Source: JABMRF01 sp964584985 (GTDB taxonomy: Bacteria; Patescibacteriota; Patescibacteriia; UBA11705; JABHMO01). From it: 17,714 nt of DNA. A program made the translations under genes and the position numbers. Shown in pieces: positions 5,020-14,688 of this stretch. The DNA lies in contig CAZPBK010000015.1 of NCBI GenBank assembly GCA_964584985.1, forward strand, positions 1 to 17,714. The letters are read 5' to 3'. How positions within the stretch are numbered: the first letter of the stretch is position 1; every line of letters starts with the position of its first letter. The notes under the pieces are model-generated. The model was not told where the DNA came from. It ran no database searches and saw only the letters and a program-made list of their open reading frames with translations.

Positions 5020-6957
5020 TTATTGATCTGCTTGCTTATCGTTGGTCTGCTCCTTGTTCTTATTAGTCAAATCGTTTTGTTTTTTTTCTTGATCTTCCTT
5101 GTGTTCAGTTTTTTTTGTTTCGTCTTTTAATTCTTTTCCTTTTATTATAGCTTCAAATTGTTTTTTCTCAATGGTTTCTCTTTGTAATAGATCCTTAACC
5201 AATCTATCCATAGCCGGCTTATTTTCTTTGATTACTCTTTTAGCTGTATCCGCCGCTTGACTAATTAATTTTTCAATCTCCTGATCAATAATCTCCGCCT
5301 TTTTTTCTGAATAATTTTTATGATCTTTGATGTCTTTTCCTAAGAAAACCATATTATCCTGTTCTCCATAAGTTCTCGGGGCCATTCCTTCGGCCATGCC
5401 ATATTGAGTGATCAAGTTTTTAGCTAATTCCGTAGCTCGCTGAAGATCATTGGAAGCGCCGGTAGTCACTTCACCGAATTCCATTTTTTCTGCAGTATAT
5501 CCGGCCAAGAAAACAGCCAAATTATCAATATATTCTGATCTTTTATGCAAATACTTGTCTCTCTCCGGCAAATTCATGGTATAGCCGGCCGCTCGTCCGC
5601 GAGAAATAATGGAAACCTTGTGAACCGGATCAGCCTGCGGTAAAAAATGGGAAACCAAAGCATGACCGGCCTCATGAACAGCAATGGTTCTTTTTTCCTC
5701 TTTAGATAAAACATGACTTTTTCTTTCCGGTCCGAGCATTACTTTTTCTATACTTTCCAATAAATGTTTTTGCGAAACTTTTCTTTTATCTTTCCGAGCC
5801 GCTAAAATAGCTGCTTCATTGAACAAATTTTCTAAATCCGCACCGGAAAAACCCGGGGTTCTTTCCGCCACTGATCGCAAATCAACATCTTCAGCCAGGG
5901 GCTTTTTCTTGGAATGAACTTTTAATATTGCTTGCCTGGCATCAATATCCGGCATATCCAAAATAATTCTTCGGTCAAATCTTCCCGGTCGCAAAAGAGC
6001 GGGATCCAAAACATCAGGTCGATTGGTAGCGGCCATAACAATCACATTGGTATGCGGATCAAAACCGTCCATTTCCACCAAAATTTGGTTTAAAGTTTGT
6101 TCTCTTTCATCATGAGATCCGCCCAAACCGGCACCACGCTGGCGTCCGACCGCATCAATCTCATCTATAAAAATAATACAAGGCGCGCTTTTTTTGGCTT
6201 TTACAAAAAGATCTCTTACTCGGGAAGCACCAACGCCAACGAACATTTCCACGAATTCAGATCCGGAAATGGAGAAAAACGGCACTTCGGCTTCTCCGGC
6301 CACCGCTTTGGCCAAAAGGGTTTTTCCGGTTCCCGGTGACCCCATTAATAAAACGCCTTTGGGGATCTTAGCTCCAAGTGAAGTAAATTTTTTCGGTTGT
6401 TTTAGAAAATCCACCACCTCCAAAAGTTCCTCTTTAGCTTCTTTTACACCGGCTACATTTTTAAAAGTGATTTTCTTTTTTTTATCATCTTTTTTTATTT
6501 GTCTAGCCTTGCTTTGACCGAAACTCATAGCTTTATTATTGGCTCCCTGCATTTGTCTTCCCATAAACCAAATAAAACCAACAATCAATAAAAACGGCAA
6601 AAGAAAAGGTAATAAACTGGACATCCAGTATTTAAAACCGCTTTGTTCTTTTATTTCCAAAGAAAAACTTTGAAGCGCTTCCTTTTTAATATCAAAATTA
6701 TCCAATAATTCAGTTAAAGATTGGCCAGGTTCTTTTTTTAATCGTTGCTTAGTACCGTCGGTCAAAGTTAATTTAAGTACATCCCCTTCTACATCTACTT
6801 TTTGAACCTTTTTATTTTCTATTTCTTCAACCATTTTTTGTATGTTAATGTCTTTCACTTCTTCAGAACTGACATTATACAAACTAAAAATACTGGCTAT
6901 AAATAAAAACACCAAGACAAAAACCAAAAGATTTTTAAATAAACTGTTTTTTAACAT
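5020..6957 (-). CDS. ftsH: ATP-dependent zinc metalloprotease FtsH
   Basis: FtsH is a membrane-anchored AAA+ protease that pulls in and degrades misfolded membrane proteins and short-lived regulators. At 645 residues it is the usual family length. Visible parts in order are: TM1 about 8-26; a periplasmic-type FtsH extracellular domain about 30-108; TM2 about 111-132; Walker A GSPGTGKT (206-213); the pore loop MFVGVG (238-243); Walker B IIFIDEIDA (261-269); the second region of homology with arginine fingers, TNRPDVLDP...GRFDRR (311-330); zinc ligands HEAGH (428-432); and the third ligand D504 in GASNDLQRAT. All catalytic residues are intact. The last ~35 residues are Lys/Glu/Gln-rich and probably disordered. 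It starts 38 bp after rpoC with no Shine-Dalgarno and is the last gene of the unit. Confidence 0.98.
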   Translation of the reverse strand: MLKNSLFKNLLVFVLVFLFIASIFSLYNVSSEEVKDINIQKMVEEIENKKVQKVDVEGDVLKLTLTDGTKQRLKKEPGQSLTELLDNFDIKKEALQSFSLEIKEQSGFKYWMSSLLPFLLPFLLIVGFIWFMGRQMQGANNKAMSFGQSKARQIKKDDKKKKITFKNVAGVKEAKEELLEVVDFLKQPKKFTSLGAKIPKGVLLMGSPGTGKTLLAKAVAGEAEVPFFSISGSEFVEMFVGVGASRVRDLFVKAKKSAPCIIFIDEIDAVGRQRGAGLGGSHDEREQTLNQILVEMDGFDPHTNVIVMAATNRPDVLDPALLRPGRFDRRIILDMPDIDARQAILKVHSKKKPLAEDVDLRSVAERTPGFSGADLENLFNEAAILAARKDKRKVSQKHLLESIEKVMLGPERKSHVLSKEEKRTIAVHEAGHALVSHFLPQADPVHKVSIISRGRAAGYTMNLPERDKYLHKRSEYIDNLAVFLAGYTAEKMEFGEVTTGASNDLQRATELAKNLITQYGMAEGMAPRTYGEQDNMVFLGKDIKDHKNYSEKKAEIIDQEIEKLISQAADTAKRVIKENKPAMDRLVKDLLQRETIEKKQFEAIIKGKELKDETKKTEHKEDQEKKQNDLTNKNKEQTNDKQADQ

Positions 6958-6995
6958 ATTGTGAAGAATTTAGCTGGAATAATTTATTGTCTTTT

Positions 6996-9900
6996 TTATT
7001 CTTTGGAACTTTTATCTTCATTTTCTTCTTTTTTCTCCTCTGCTTCTTTACTCTCGTCTTCTTCTTTTTCTTCCTTACCCTCTTCTTTTTCTTCAACCTC
7101 TTCACTTTTTTCTTCTTCCGGGTCTTCAATAATACCGTGCTTTTGATAACCCGTTCCGGCCGGAATAAGGCGCCCGATAATTACATTTTCCTTTAATCCT
7201 TGCAAAGGATCTATTTTTCCGGTAACTGCGGCATTGATCAAAACCTTGGCGGTTTCTTGAAAAGAAGCAGCTGATAAAAAGCTGTCGGTGGAAAGAGAAA
7301 TTTTGGATATGCCCAAAAAGATTTCTTCGCCTTTAGCGGCTTTTTCTTTGGCAGACAAATTTTCATTTGTTTCTTCAAAAGTGGCCTTTTCCACGACTTC
7401 ACCTTCTAAAAGATCAGTATCGCCGCTGTCAATAATATAAGTTCTGGAAAACATCTGTCGGGCGATAAGCTCAACATGTTTATCGTTCAATTTTTGACCT
7501 TGAGAAGAATAAATGTATTGAATTTCCTTCAAAATATATTCCTGTACCGCTTCTCGGCCGGAAATCTTATAAAGTTGTGACAAATCCAAGCTTCCTTCGG
7601 TCAGTTGAGTGCCTTTTTTAACATAATCACCGTGCTTAACCCACAAAGTGGTACCCGGAGGTATCATATATTCTTTTACGCTTTCAATCTTGGAAATAAT
7701 TTTTAACTTGTCGTCTTCAATTTTCACTTGGCCGTTATTTTTGGCCTTGATCTTTTTCTTGTTGTCATCCAAATACAAAACTTGTTTGGCTTCTACCAGT
7801 TCATCTTGTTTAACCTTTAGTTTAAATTCTTTTTTAATATTATAAACATCTTCGGTTTCTTCGGTATAATTTATTTTCAAAACCCTTTGTCCATAGGAAG
7901 TCTTGGCCACAATTTTACCTTTTGGTCCTTCAATGGTTCTGGCCTTTTCTTCCAAAGAAACCACACCGTCAAATTCGGCAATCAAAGCCTTTTTCTTGGG
8001 TTTTCTGGCTTCAAAAATCTCTTCCACCCGAGGCAAACCTTGGGTAATATCAGCACCGGCCACACCACCTTTATGAAAAGTTCTCATAGTCAGTTGGGTA
8101 CCCGGCTCACCAATACTTTGTGCGGCCACGATTCCTACCGATGTTCCTTCTTTTACCGGCTCGTTAAAAGCCAAATCATAACCATAGCATTTTCTACATA
8201 CTCCGCGACGCATTTTACAAGACATAACCGATCTGATTTTAACTTCCTTGATATCAAGATCGACCATTTTTCTGGATATTTCCTGAGTAATTAATTCTCC
8301 GGTCTTTACCATTACTCGACCGGTTTTAGGATTTTTAACCGGATCAATCACATAGCGACCAACTATTCTTTCAATAAAATCAACACCAAGTCTATCACAT
8401 TCTTTTTTGTTTATGATACGCCCAACAGTGTCCCCACAATCATCTCCGCGTACAATTACATCCTGAGCCACATCAACTAAACGACGAGTCAAATAACCGG
8501 CATTGGCCGTACGCAAGGCGGTATCGGATAATCCTTTTCTGGTACCGTGAGAAGAAATATAATATTCCAAAGTGGAAAACCCTTCCTTAAAACTGGCCGT
8601 AACCGGCAATTCAATGATCTGACCGGCCGGATTGGTTACTTGTCCTTTCATACCCAACATCTGAGCCAACTGCCCCCAAGAACCGCGAGCTCCGGAATCA
8701 ATCATAGTATGAACCGGCCCTTCTTCATTTAAAACTCCTTGACTTAATTTAGTCACTTCGTCTTTGGTTCTGGTCCAAATCTCCACTACCTTACTATAGC
8801 GTTCATCATCGGTTAAAAGACCTTCTTCAAATTGGGTTTGCACTTCTTCTACTTCTTTAAGTGCTTTTTGAATAAGTTTGTCTTTACCCTGAACCTCGGG
8901 CAAATCAGACATGCCCCAGGAATAACCGGCTTTGGTCAATTGTTTAAATCCGAAATCTTTTATATTATCCAAAACTTCGGTGGTTTTTTCAAATCCGTAA
9001 AATTCCAAACATAGCTGAACAATCTTGGCCATTTTCTTTTTATCAATCTTTTCATTATAAAAAGGTAATTTTTCCGGCAAAAGATTATTAAACAAAATCC
9101 TTCCCAATGTAGTTTCAAGAATATCCTCTTTTACCTTGGGTGCCAAAGACTCATCAGCATTAACTTTAATTTTCAAAGGTCGTCGTAAATTAATCTTTCG
9201 CAAATCATAACTTAATTTAGCTTCGGACAATCCGGAAAATATTTTAATCGGCAGATCTTTTTGTCTTTCATCAATAGAAGTCACATAATATGCACCCCAA
9301 ACCATATCCATGGACGGAGTAACCACTGAATTTCCAGTAGCCGGTTTTAAAAGATTGGTACTGGAAAGCATCAATTCCCTGGCTTCTTTTTTGGCTTCCT
9401 CAGTCAAAGGCACATGCACGGCCATTTGGTCACCATCAAAGTCGGCGTTAAAAGCCGAACAAACCAAAGGATGAAGCTGGATGGCTCTTCCCTCAATCAA
9501 AACAGGTTGAAAAGCCTGAATACCCAGACGATGCAAAGTCGGTGCACGATTTAGCATTACATTGGCGCCTTCAACTATTCCTTCTAAAATATCCCAAACT
9601 TCCGGGCGATCAGCCTCGATAAAACGGTTAGCGCTTCTAATATTGTGTACATATTCTCTTTTAATTAATTTGCTTATAACAAAAGGTTTAAACAACTCCA
9701 AGGCCATTTTTTTGGGAATACCACATTGATATAAGGCCAATTTGGGTCCAACCACAATCACACTTCGACCCGAATAATCAATTCTTTTACCCAAAAGATT
9801 TTGTCTGAATCTTCCTCTTTTTCCTTTTAGATAATCAGCAATTGATTTTAATTTTCTTTTTTGTCCGGTGGAAGCGGTAGTAGTCTTGCTTTGTCTGGCC

Positions 9901-11024
9901 GAATTGTCAATCAAAGCGTCAACCGCTTCTTGTAACATTCTTTTTTCATTGCGAATAATAACCTCCGGAGCGTTCAAATCCATTAATCTTTTTAAACGGT
10001 TGTTTCGGGAAATAACACGACGGTACAAATCATTCAAGTCAGAAGTGGCATATCTGCCTCCGTCCAACGGAACCATGGGACGCAAATCCGGCGGTATTAC
10101 CGGAATCACGCTCAATACCATATGCTCCGGCCGAATATCATTTCTTTTTAAACTTTTTAACAATTTTATTCTATTTACCAGTTTTTTTCTTTTTATCCCT
10201 TTACCTTTTTCCAAGCCTTTTTCCAACTCGACGATTCTTTCACCCAAATCAATTCTTTCCAACATTTGTCTCACAGCTTCGGCACCTATGCCGGCCTCAA
10301 AAACATGACCGTACTTTAAGGAAAGATCATGATACTCTATTTCACTGATTATTTTCAAAGGTTTTAATTCTTTAAGTTCTTTTTCAGTTTCCTTAAAGTC
10401 TTCTTCCAGTTCGGTTAAATCTTTTTCTTTTTCTTCCTCTGTCTGCTTGATTAGCTTTTTCCGCTCCCCTTCTTTCATTTCTTTATTGTCAACTATCATC
10501 TTACTTTTCTGTGCATACTGAGCAGTCAGGCTTTTTTGTTTGGATTTGTATTCCTTTTTCAGATTTTCCATTTCCCGGCTTTTCAAATCTTCGTCCACAT
10601 CAGTAACAATAAAACTGGCAAAATAAATAACCCTTTCCAGTTTTTGGATGGACAAATCCAAAATCAGGCCAACCTTGGAAGGAACACCTCTTAAAAACCA
10701 AATGTGAGAAGCCGGTACCGCCAACTCAATATGTCCCATACGCTGGCGTCGTACTACTGAACGAGTGACCTCCACTCCGCATTTATCACAAATTATTCCC
10801 TTGTACCTGATTTTTTTATACTTGCCGCAAGCACATTCCCAATCCTTGGTAGGGCCGAATATTTTTTCACAAAACAATCCGTCCCTTTCCGGTTTTTGAG
10901 TACGATAATTTATTGTTTCCGGCTTGGTGACTTCTCCATGCGACCAGCTTTTCACATCATCAGGTGAAGCCAATTTAAGCTTGATGGCATTGAAGTCGTT
11001 TATTTTAAGGCTTTCTAATCCCAT
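6996..11024 (-). CDS. rpoC: DNA-directed RNA polymerase subunit beta'
   Basis: The catalytic large subunit of RNA polymerase, 1342 residues. Zinc site 1 is C64-x-C66...C79-x2-C82. An unusually charged coiled-coil-like insert lies at about 150-222. The clamp and rudder regions follow, then the Mg-binding active site NADFDGD at 526-532 with all three Asp present. The bridge helix lies around 780-860, zinc site 2 is C863, C936, C943 and C946, and the trigger loop motif TQLTMRTFHKGG has M980, R981 and H984. After the conserved C-terminal GTGYQKHG segment there is a tail of about 40 residues made almost only of Glu, Lys, Asp and Ser. It starts 25 bp after rpoB, without a Shine-Dalgarno, which suggests coupled or SD-independent initiation. 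ftsH follows in the same direction. Confidence 0.99.
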   Translation of the reverse strand: MGLESLKINDFNAIKLKLASPDDVKSWSHGEVTKPETINYRTQKPERDGLFCEKIFGPTKDWECACGKYKKIRYKGIICDKCGVEVTRSVVRRQRMGHIELAVPASHIWFLRGVPSKVGLILDLSIQKLERVIYFASFIVTDVDEDLKSREMENLKKEYKSKQKSLTAQYAQKSKMIVDNKEMKEGERKKLIKQTEEEKEKDLTELEEDFKETEKELKELKPLKIISEIEYHDLSLKYGHVFEAGIGAEAVRQMLERIDLGERIVELEKGLEKGKGIKRKKLVNRIKLLKSLKRNDIRPEHMVLSVIPVIPPDLRPMVPLDGGRYATSDLNDLYRRVISRNNRLKRLMDLNAPEVIIRNEKRMLQEAVDALIDNSARQSKTTTASTGQKRKLKSIADYLKGKRGRFRQNLLGKRIDYSGRSVIVVGPKLALYQCGIPKKMALELFKPFVISKLIKREYVHNIRSANRFIEADRPEVWDILEGIVEGANVMLNRAPTLHRLGIQAFQPVLIEGRAIQLHPLVCSAFNADFDGDQMAVHVPLTEEAKKEARELMLSSTNLLKPATGNSVVTPSMDMVWGAYYVTSIDERQKDLPIKIFSGLSEAKLSYDLRKINLRRPLKIKVNADESLAPKVKEDILETTLGRILFNNLLPEKLPFYNEKIDKKKMAKIVQLCLEFYGFEKTTEVLDNIKDFGFKQLTKAGYSWGMSDLPEVQGKDKLIQKALKEVEEVQTQFEEGLLTDDERYSKVVEIWTRTKDEVTKLSQGVLNEEGPVHTMIDSGARGSWGQLAQMLGMKGQVTNPAGQIIELPVTASFKEGFSTLEYYISSHGTRKGLSDTALRTANAGYLTRRLVDVAQDVIVRGDDCGDTVGRIINKKECDRLGVDFIERIVGRYVIDPVKNPKTGRVMVKTGELITQEISRKMVDLDIKEVKIRSVMSCKMRRGVCRKCYGYDLAFNEPVKEGTSVGIVAAQSIGEPGTQLTMRTFHKGGVAGADITQGLPRVEEIFEARKPKKKALIAEFDGVVSLEEKARTIEGPKGKIVAKTSYGQRVLKINYTEETEDVYNIKKEFKLKVKQDELVEAKQVLYLDDNKKKIKAKNNGQVKIEDDKLKIISKIESVKEYMIPPGTTLWVKHGDYVKKGTQLTEGSLDLSQLYKISGREAVQEYILKEIQYIYSSQGQKLNDKHVELIARQMFSRTYIIDSGDTDLLEGEVVEKATFEETNENLSAKEKAAKGEEIFLGISKISLSTDSFLSAASFQETAKVLINAAVTGKIDPLQGLKENVIIGRLIPAGTGYQKHGIIEDPEEEKSEEVEEKEEGKEEKEEDESKEAEEKKEENEDKSSKE

Positions 11025-11049
11025 ACTTATTTTATGTTATATTAATTAA

Positions 11050-14000
11050 TTATTTTTTCTTTTTGTCTTTTACCAAACCGCTTTCATCCACAACGACTTT
11101 TTCACCGTCTTTAAGTAATTCCACATCCAAACACAACCCCTTAAGCTCCCTGATCAAAACATTAAAGGATTCGGGAACATTTAATCTTCTTATCGGATCA
11201 CCTTTAATAATGGATTCATAAGCCTTGGCTCTTCCCAAAACATCATCGGATTTAATGGTTAAAATCTCTTGCAAGGTATGAGCCGCTCCATAACCTTCCA
11301 AGGCCCAAACTTCCATCTCTCCGAATCTTTGTCCGCCGAATTGAGCTTTTCCTCCAAGAGGTTGTTGAGTAATCAAGGAGTAAGGTCCGATTGAGCGTTG
11401 GTGAAGCTTATCTTCTATCATGTGATTTAATTTCAACATATAGTTATAACCTACCGTAATCTTATGATCAAAAGGTTCACCGGTTTTTCCATTATACAAA
11501 ATCAACTGTCCGTCAGCCGAATAACCGGCCTTTTCCAATTCTTCTCTTATCACTTTTTCCGGAATACCGTTAAATACGGGCGTAGCCGCTTTATAATTAA
11601 GTTTATCGGCTGCCAAGCCCAAATGAGTTTCTAAAATTTGTCCCAAATTCATACGGGAAGCAAGTCCCAAAGGAGTTAAAATAATATCTATCGGGGTTCC
11701 GTCCTCCATAAAAGGCATATCAGCCACCGGCACTATTTTGGAAATCACGCCTTTGTTTCCGTGACGACCGGCCAATTTATCTCCCACTTGTATTTTTCTC
11801 AAATTAGCAATGGTTATTTGTATTGATTTGGTAACTCCGGGGGAAAGCTTATCTCCGTTTTCTTGAGAAAATATTTTAACATCAACAACTTTTCCATGTT
11901 CCCCGTGTTCCAAACGAAGAGAAGTATCTCTGACATCTCTGGCCTTTTCACCAAATATAGCTTTTAATAACTTTTCCTCGGCTGATAATTCGGTTTCACC
12001 TTTTGGAGTGATTTTCCCAACCAAAATATCACCTGATTTCACCGTAGCCCCGATCCGCACAATGCCTTCGGCGTCCAAGTTCTTTAATTTCTCTTCACTT
12101 ATATTTGGGATATCAGATGTTACCACTTCAGACCCCAGTTTGGTATCGCGAACATCCACCATGTAATTTTCAATATGCACGGAAGAGTATCGATCATCAT
12201 GAACCAATTTTTCAGAAATAATAATGGCATCCTCATAATTATATCCTTCCCAGGTCATATAAGCGACCAAAACATTCTGTCCCAAAGCCAATTCACCCTG
12301 ATCAATGGACGGACCGTCGGCCAAAACATCGCCTTTTTTTACTTTTGCGCCCACATCAATAACCGGTCTTTGATTTATACTGGTGGAAGCGTTTGAACAA
12401 TCGTATTTGGTTAAATTAAAGGTATATAATTTTCCTTTTTTGGTGGTCATTTCTATTTTATCTCCTTGCACGGTAATAACTTCTCCGTCTTCCGGAGCCA
12501 AAATACAATGACCGGAATCTCTGGCGGCGATTTTTTCCATCCCGGTTCCCACAATCGGAGAATCGGGTTTTACGCAAGGAACAGCTTGTCGTTGCATATT
12601 TGTGCCCATCAAGGCTCGCACCGCATCATCATGCTCCAAAAAGGGAATAAGCGAAGTGGCCACACTGACAATTTGATTGGAAGAAACATCCATGTAATCG
12701 GCTTTATAAACATAATCCATACTCGGATGGCCGTAATATCTAAGATCCACTTTTTCCTCCATAAAAGAACCTTCTTTGGCATCAAGGCTCTTGCTAAAAG
12801 AAGTGGTGATGGATTTTTCTTCTTTCAAAGCGTTCAAATACTCAATCTCCTTTGTTAACCAGGTCTTAACATTATCTTTAATGTCTTGAGCCGGCACCGG
12901 ACTTTGATCCAAATCAATTCCGCGAACTTCTTGTCCTTTTTTGAATAAAACTTTTCCGGTGTTAGGATCTTTTATATCTTTTGTCACTTTATGTTTTATA
13001 ATAAAGTACGGAGTTTCTATAAATCCGTAATCATTAATCTTGGAATAAGTAGCCAAATGTCCAACCAATCCGATATTTGGTCCCTCGGGTGTAGCGATTG
13101 GACAAATTCTTCCATAGTGGGTGGTATGCACATCACGAACTTCAAAACCGGCTCGTTCTCTGGACAAACCACCGGGCCCCATGGCCGAAATCCTTCTTTT
13201 ATGTTCCAGTTCGGACATTGGATTGGTTTGATCCATAAATTGAGAAAGCTGAGAAGACATAAAAAACTCCCGAACAACTCCAATTACCGGACGAGCGTTA
13301 ATCAATTTTGATGAAGTTAAAGTTGTCGGATCCATAGTACTCATACGATCTTTAACTATTCTCTCCATTCTGGCCAAACCGACTCGGAATTTATTTTGAA
13401 TCAATTCGCCAATAGCTCTGATACGACGATTGCCCAAGTGATCAATATCATCAGCGGTTTCTTGAGTAATATTCAATCTGATAATTTCTTTTAACACATT
13501 TACCAAGTCTTCAACCTTTAACACTCTATGCTCTTCGTTCAATTTATAATCAGTGGAAAATTTTTGGTTCATTTTATATCGTCCAACCTTGCCAAAATCA
13601 TAACGATCAAAATTAAAAAACATGGCGTAAATCAATGATTTGGCATTATCAGCCGTCGCCATGTCTCCCGGTCTTATTCTTTTGTAAACCTCTATCAACC
13701 CCTCGTCTTGATTGGAGGCCGCGTCTTTTTCCAAAGTTGAATCAATAAATTTTATATCCGGATGATTATCAGCTCCTTTAAAAACCTCTTTTATTTCCTG
13801 TTCGCTTTCCATACCAAAAGCCCGTAAAAGAGAAGTGGCCGCCACTTTTCTTTTTCTGTCAATCTTTACCCAAATCACATTATTGTTGTCGGTTTCAAAC
13901 TCCAACCAGGCGCCACGATTGGGAATAACTTTTGCTCCGTAAAAAACCCTGTTTTTTTCCTGCACATAGTTTGAAGTAAAAAACACTCCGGCCGATCGAA

Positions 14001-14397
14001 TGATTTGCGAAACAATAACTCTTTCAATTCCGTTGACAATAAAAGTACCTCTGTCGGTCATCAAAGGAAAATCACCCAAAAAGATCTCTTGCGTATCTTT
14101 TTTCTTGGTCTTTGTATTATGCAATGTGGCGACAACTCTTAAAGGAGCTTCATAAGTAATATTCTTTTCCTTGCAAGTCACTTCATCAAACTTAGGTTCA
14201 TCCAAATAGTGTTTTTCCAAAGACAGTTCCAAGCCTTTGTCGGAAACATCAATAATCGGAGACATCTCATGCAAAAGCTCATCCAAGCCTTCGCGTAAAA
14301 ACCAATTATAAGAATTTTTTTGTACTTCAATCAGATCCGGAATTTGCATTTTATATGATTCTGTGAAGTATTTTCTTTGATTTTTTGAATTTTCCAT
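11050..14397 (-). CDS. rpoB: DNA-directed RNA polymerase subunit beta
   Basis: RNA polymerase beta subunit, 1115 residues, about 230 shorter than the E. coli protein because the lineage-specific inserts of Proteobacteria are absent. The rifampicin-binding segment is at about 380-407, SSQLSQFMDQTNPMSELEHK then RRISAMGPGG. The residues equivalent to E. coli D516, H526 and S531 are the sensitive forms; the position equal to L533 is Met. Further landmarks are ATPEGPNIGLVG, the GYNYEDAI segment, GDKLAGRHGNKG, and the C-terminal GQRFGEMEVWALEGYGAAHTL clamp region. It is the first gene of the unit, 162 bp after a strong promoter, with a leader that can fold over the ribosome site. No rplJ or rplL gene precedes it, unlike the arrangement in most bacteria. 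Confidence 0.99.
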   Translation of the reverse strand: MENSKNQRKYFTESYKMQIPDLIEVQKNSYNWFLREGLDELLHEMSPIIDVSDKGLELSLEKHYLDEPKFDEVTCKEKNITYEAPLRVVATLHNTKTKKKDTQEIFLGDFPLMTDRGTFIVNGIERVIVSQIIRSAGVFFTSNYVQEKNRVFYGAKVIPNRGAWLEFETDNNNVIWVKIDRKRKVAATSLLRAFGMESEQEIKEVFKGADNHPDIKFIDSTLEKDAASNQDEGLIEVYKRIRPGDMATADNAKSLIYAMFFNFDRYDFGKVGRYKMNQKFSTDYKLNEEHRVLKVEDLVNVLKEIIRLNITQETADDIDHLGNRRIRAIGELIQNKFRVGLARMERIVKDRMSTMDPTTLTSSKLINARPVIGVVREFFMSSQLSQFMDQTNPMSELEHKRRISAMGPGGLSRERAGFEVRDVHTTHYGRICPIATPEGPNIGLVGHLATYSKINDYGFIETPYFIIKHKVTKDIKDPNTGKVLFKKGQEVRGIDLDQSPVPAQDIKDNVKTWLTKEIEYLNALKEEKSITTSFSKSLDAKEGSFMEEKVDLRYYGHPSMDYVYKADYMDVSSNQIVSVATSLIPFLEHDDAVRALMGTNMQRQAVPCVKPDSPIVGTGMEKIAARDSGHCILAPEDGEVITVQGDKIEMTTKKGKLYTFNLTKYDCSNASTSINQRPVIDVGAKVKKGDVLADGPSIDQGELALGQNVLVAYMTWEGYNYEDAIIISEKLVHDDRYSSVHIENYMVDVRDTKLGSEVVTSDIPNISEEKLKNLDAEGIVRIGATVKSGDILVGKITPKGETELSAEEKLLKAIFGEKARDVRDTSLRLEHGEHGKVVDVKIFSQENGDKLSPGVTKSIQITIANLRKIQVGDKLAGRHGNKGVISKIVPVADMPFMEDGTPIDIILTPLGLASRMNLGQILETHLGLAADKLNYKAATPVFNGIPEKVIREELEKAGYSADGQLILYNGKTGEPFDHKITVGYNYMLKLNHMIEDKLHQRSIGPYSLITQQPLGGKAQFGGQRFGEMEVWALEGYGAAHTLQEILTIKSDDVLGRAKAYESIIKGDPIRRLNVPESFNVLIRELKGLCLDVELLKDGEKVVVDESGLVKDKKKK

Positions 14398-14408
14398 AAT
14401 AAAAGATT

Positions 14409-14431
14409 CCCCCTCCCGCGGGAGGACGGGG
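14409..14431 (-). promoter_or_regulatory. Hairpin covering the rpoB Shine-Dalgarno
   Basis: In the transcript CCTCCCGCGGGAGG is a perfect 14-base palindrome (14412-14425), extended by CCCC on one side and GGG on the other. Its 3' half is GGGAGGGGG, the only Shine-Dalgarno-like sequence before the rpoB ATG (11 bases away). The site is therefore base-paired unless something opens it. Confidence 0.6.
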
Positions 14432-14491
14432 TTATATTATTTATTTAATTTTTTGTAGCTCTATTCCCTCTTTAAACATGTTTTTTTTTGA

Positions 14492-14522
14492 AACCTATTC
14501 CCCCGACGTCTGTCGATGGGTT
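14492..14522 (-). promoter_or_regulatory. Second hairpin in the rpoB leader
   Basis: In the transcript CCCATCGAC-AGAC-GTCGGGGG folds with a 4-bp CGAC/GTCG core, one G-U pair, a mismatch and three G-C pairs; AACC/GGTT can close it. It lies between the promoter and the SD-masking hairpin. No run of Us follows, so it is not a plain terminator. Confidence 0.45.
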
Positions 14523-14558
14523 AAGTTTTCTTGAGGGTTATGAAGATTATTCTTAAAT

Positions 14559-14587
14559 ATACTATCAAATTTTTTAACTTTCGTCAA
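14559..14587 (-). promoter_or_regulatory. Promoter of rpoB-rpoC-ftsH
   Basis: -35 TTGACG (14582-14587), 17-bp spacer, -10 TAGTAT followed by ATTT (14559-14564). The predicted leader is about 155 bases. Confidence 0.7.
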
Positions 14588-14633
14588 GTGATTTTTACTG
14601 TGGACATAATAATACTATAATTTGTTTAATTTT

Positions 14634-14664
14634 ACAAAAAAACCCGCGATAGTTACCACGGGTT
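14634..14664 (-). terminator. Terminator of the five-cysteine protein gene
   Basis: On the - strand AACCCGTG / CGCGGGTT (14641-14664, one G-U pair) is followed by a T tract. It separates this gene from the rpoB promoter about 50 bp on. Confidence 0.9.
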
Positions 14665-14688
14665 CAAATTGTTGTATTTTTCGCTAAA

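Noticed and set aside
6935..7129. Lys/Arg-rich 64-residue - strand frame
   Set aside because: It is the shifted reading of the GAA/AAA-rich 3' end of rpoC and runs into the ftsH start.
9868..10308. 146-residue + strand frame opposite rpoC
   Set aside because: It is an antisense shadow of a conserved rpoC region, with no ribosome site or motif; the same holds for the other + frames opposite rpoB, rpoC, ftsH and murE.
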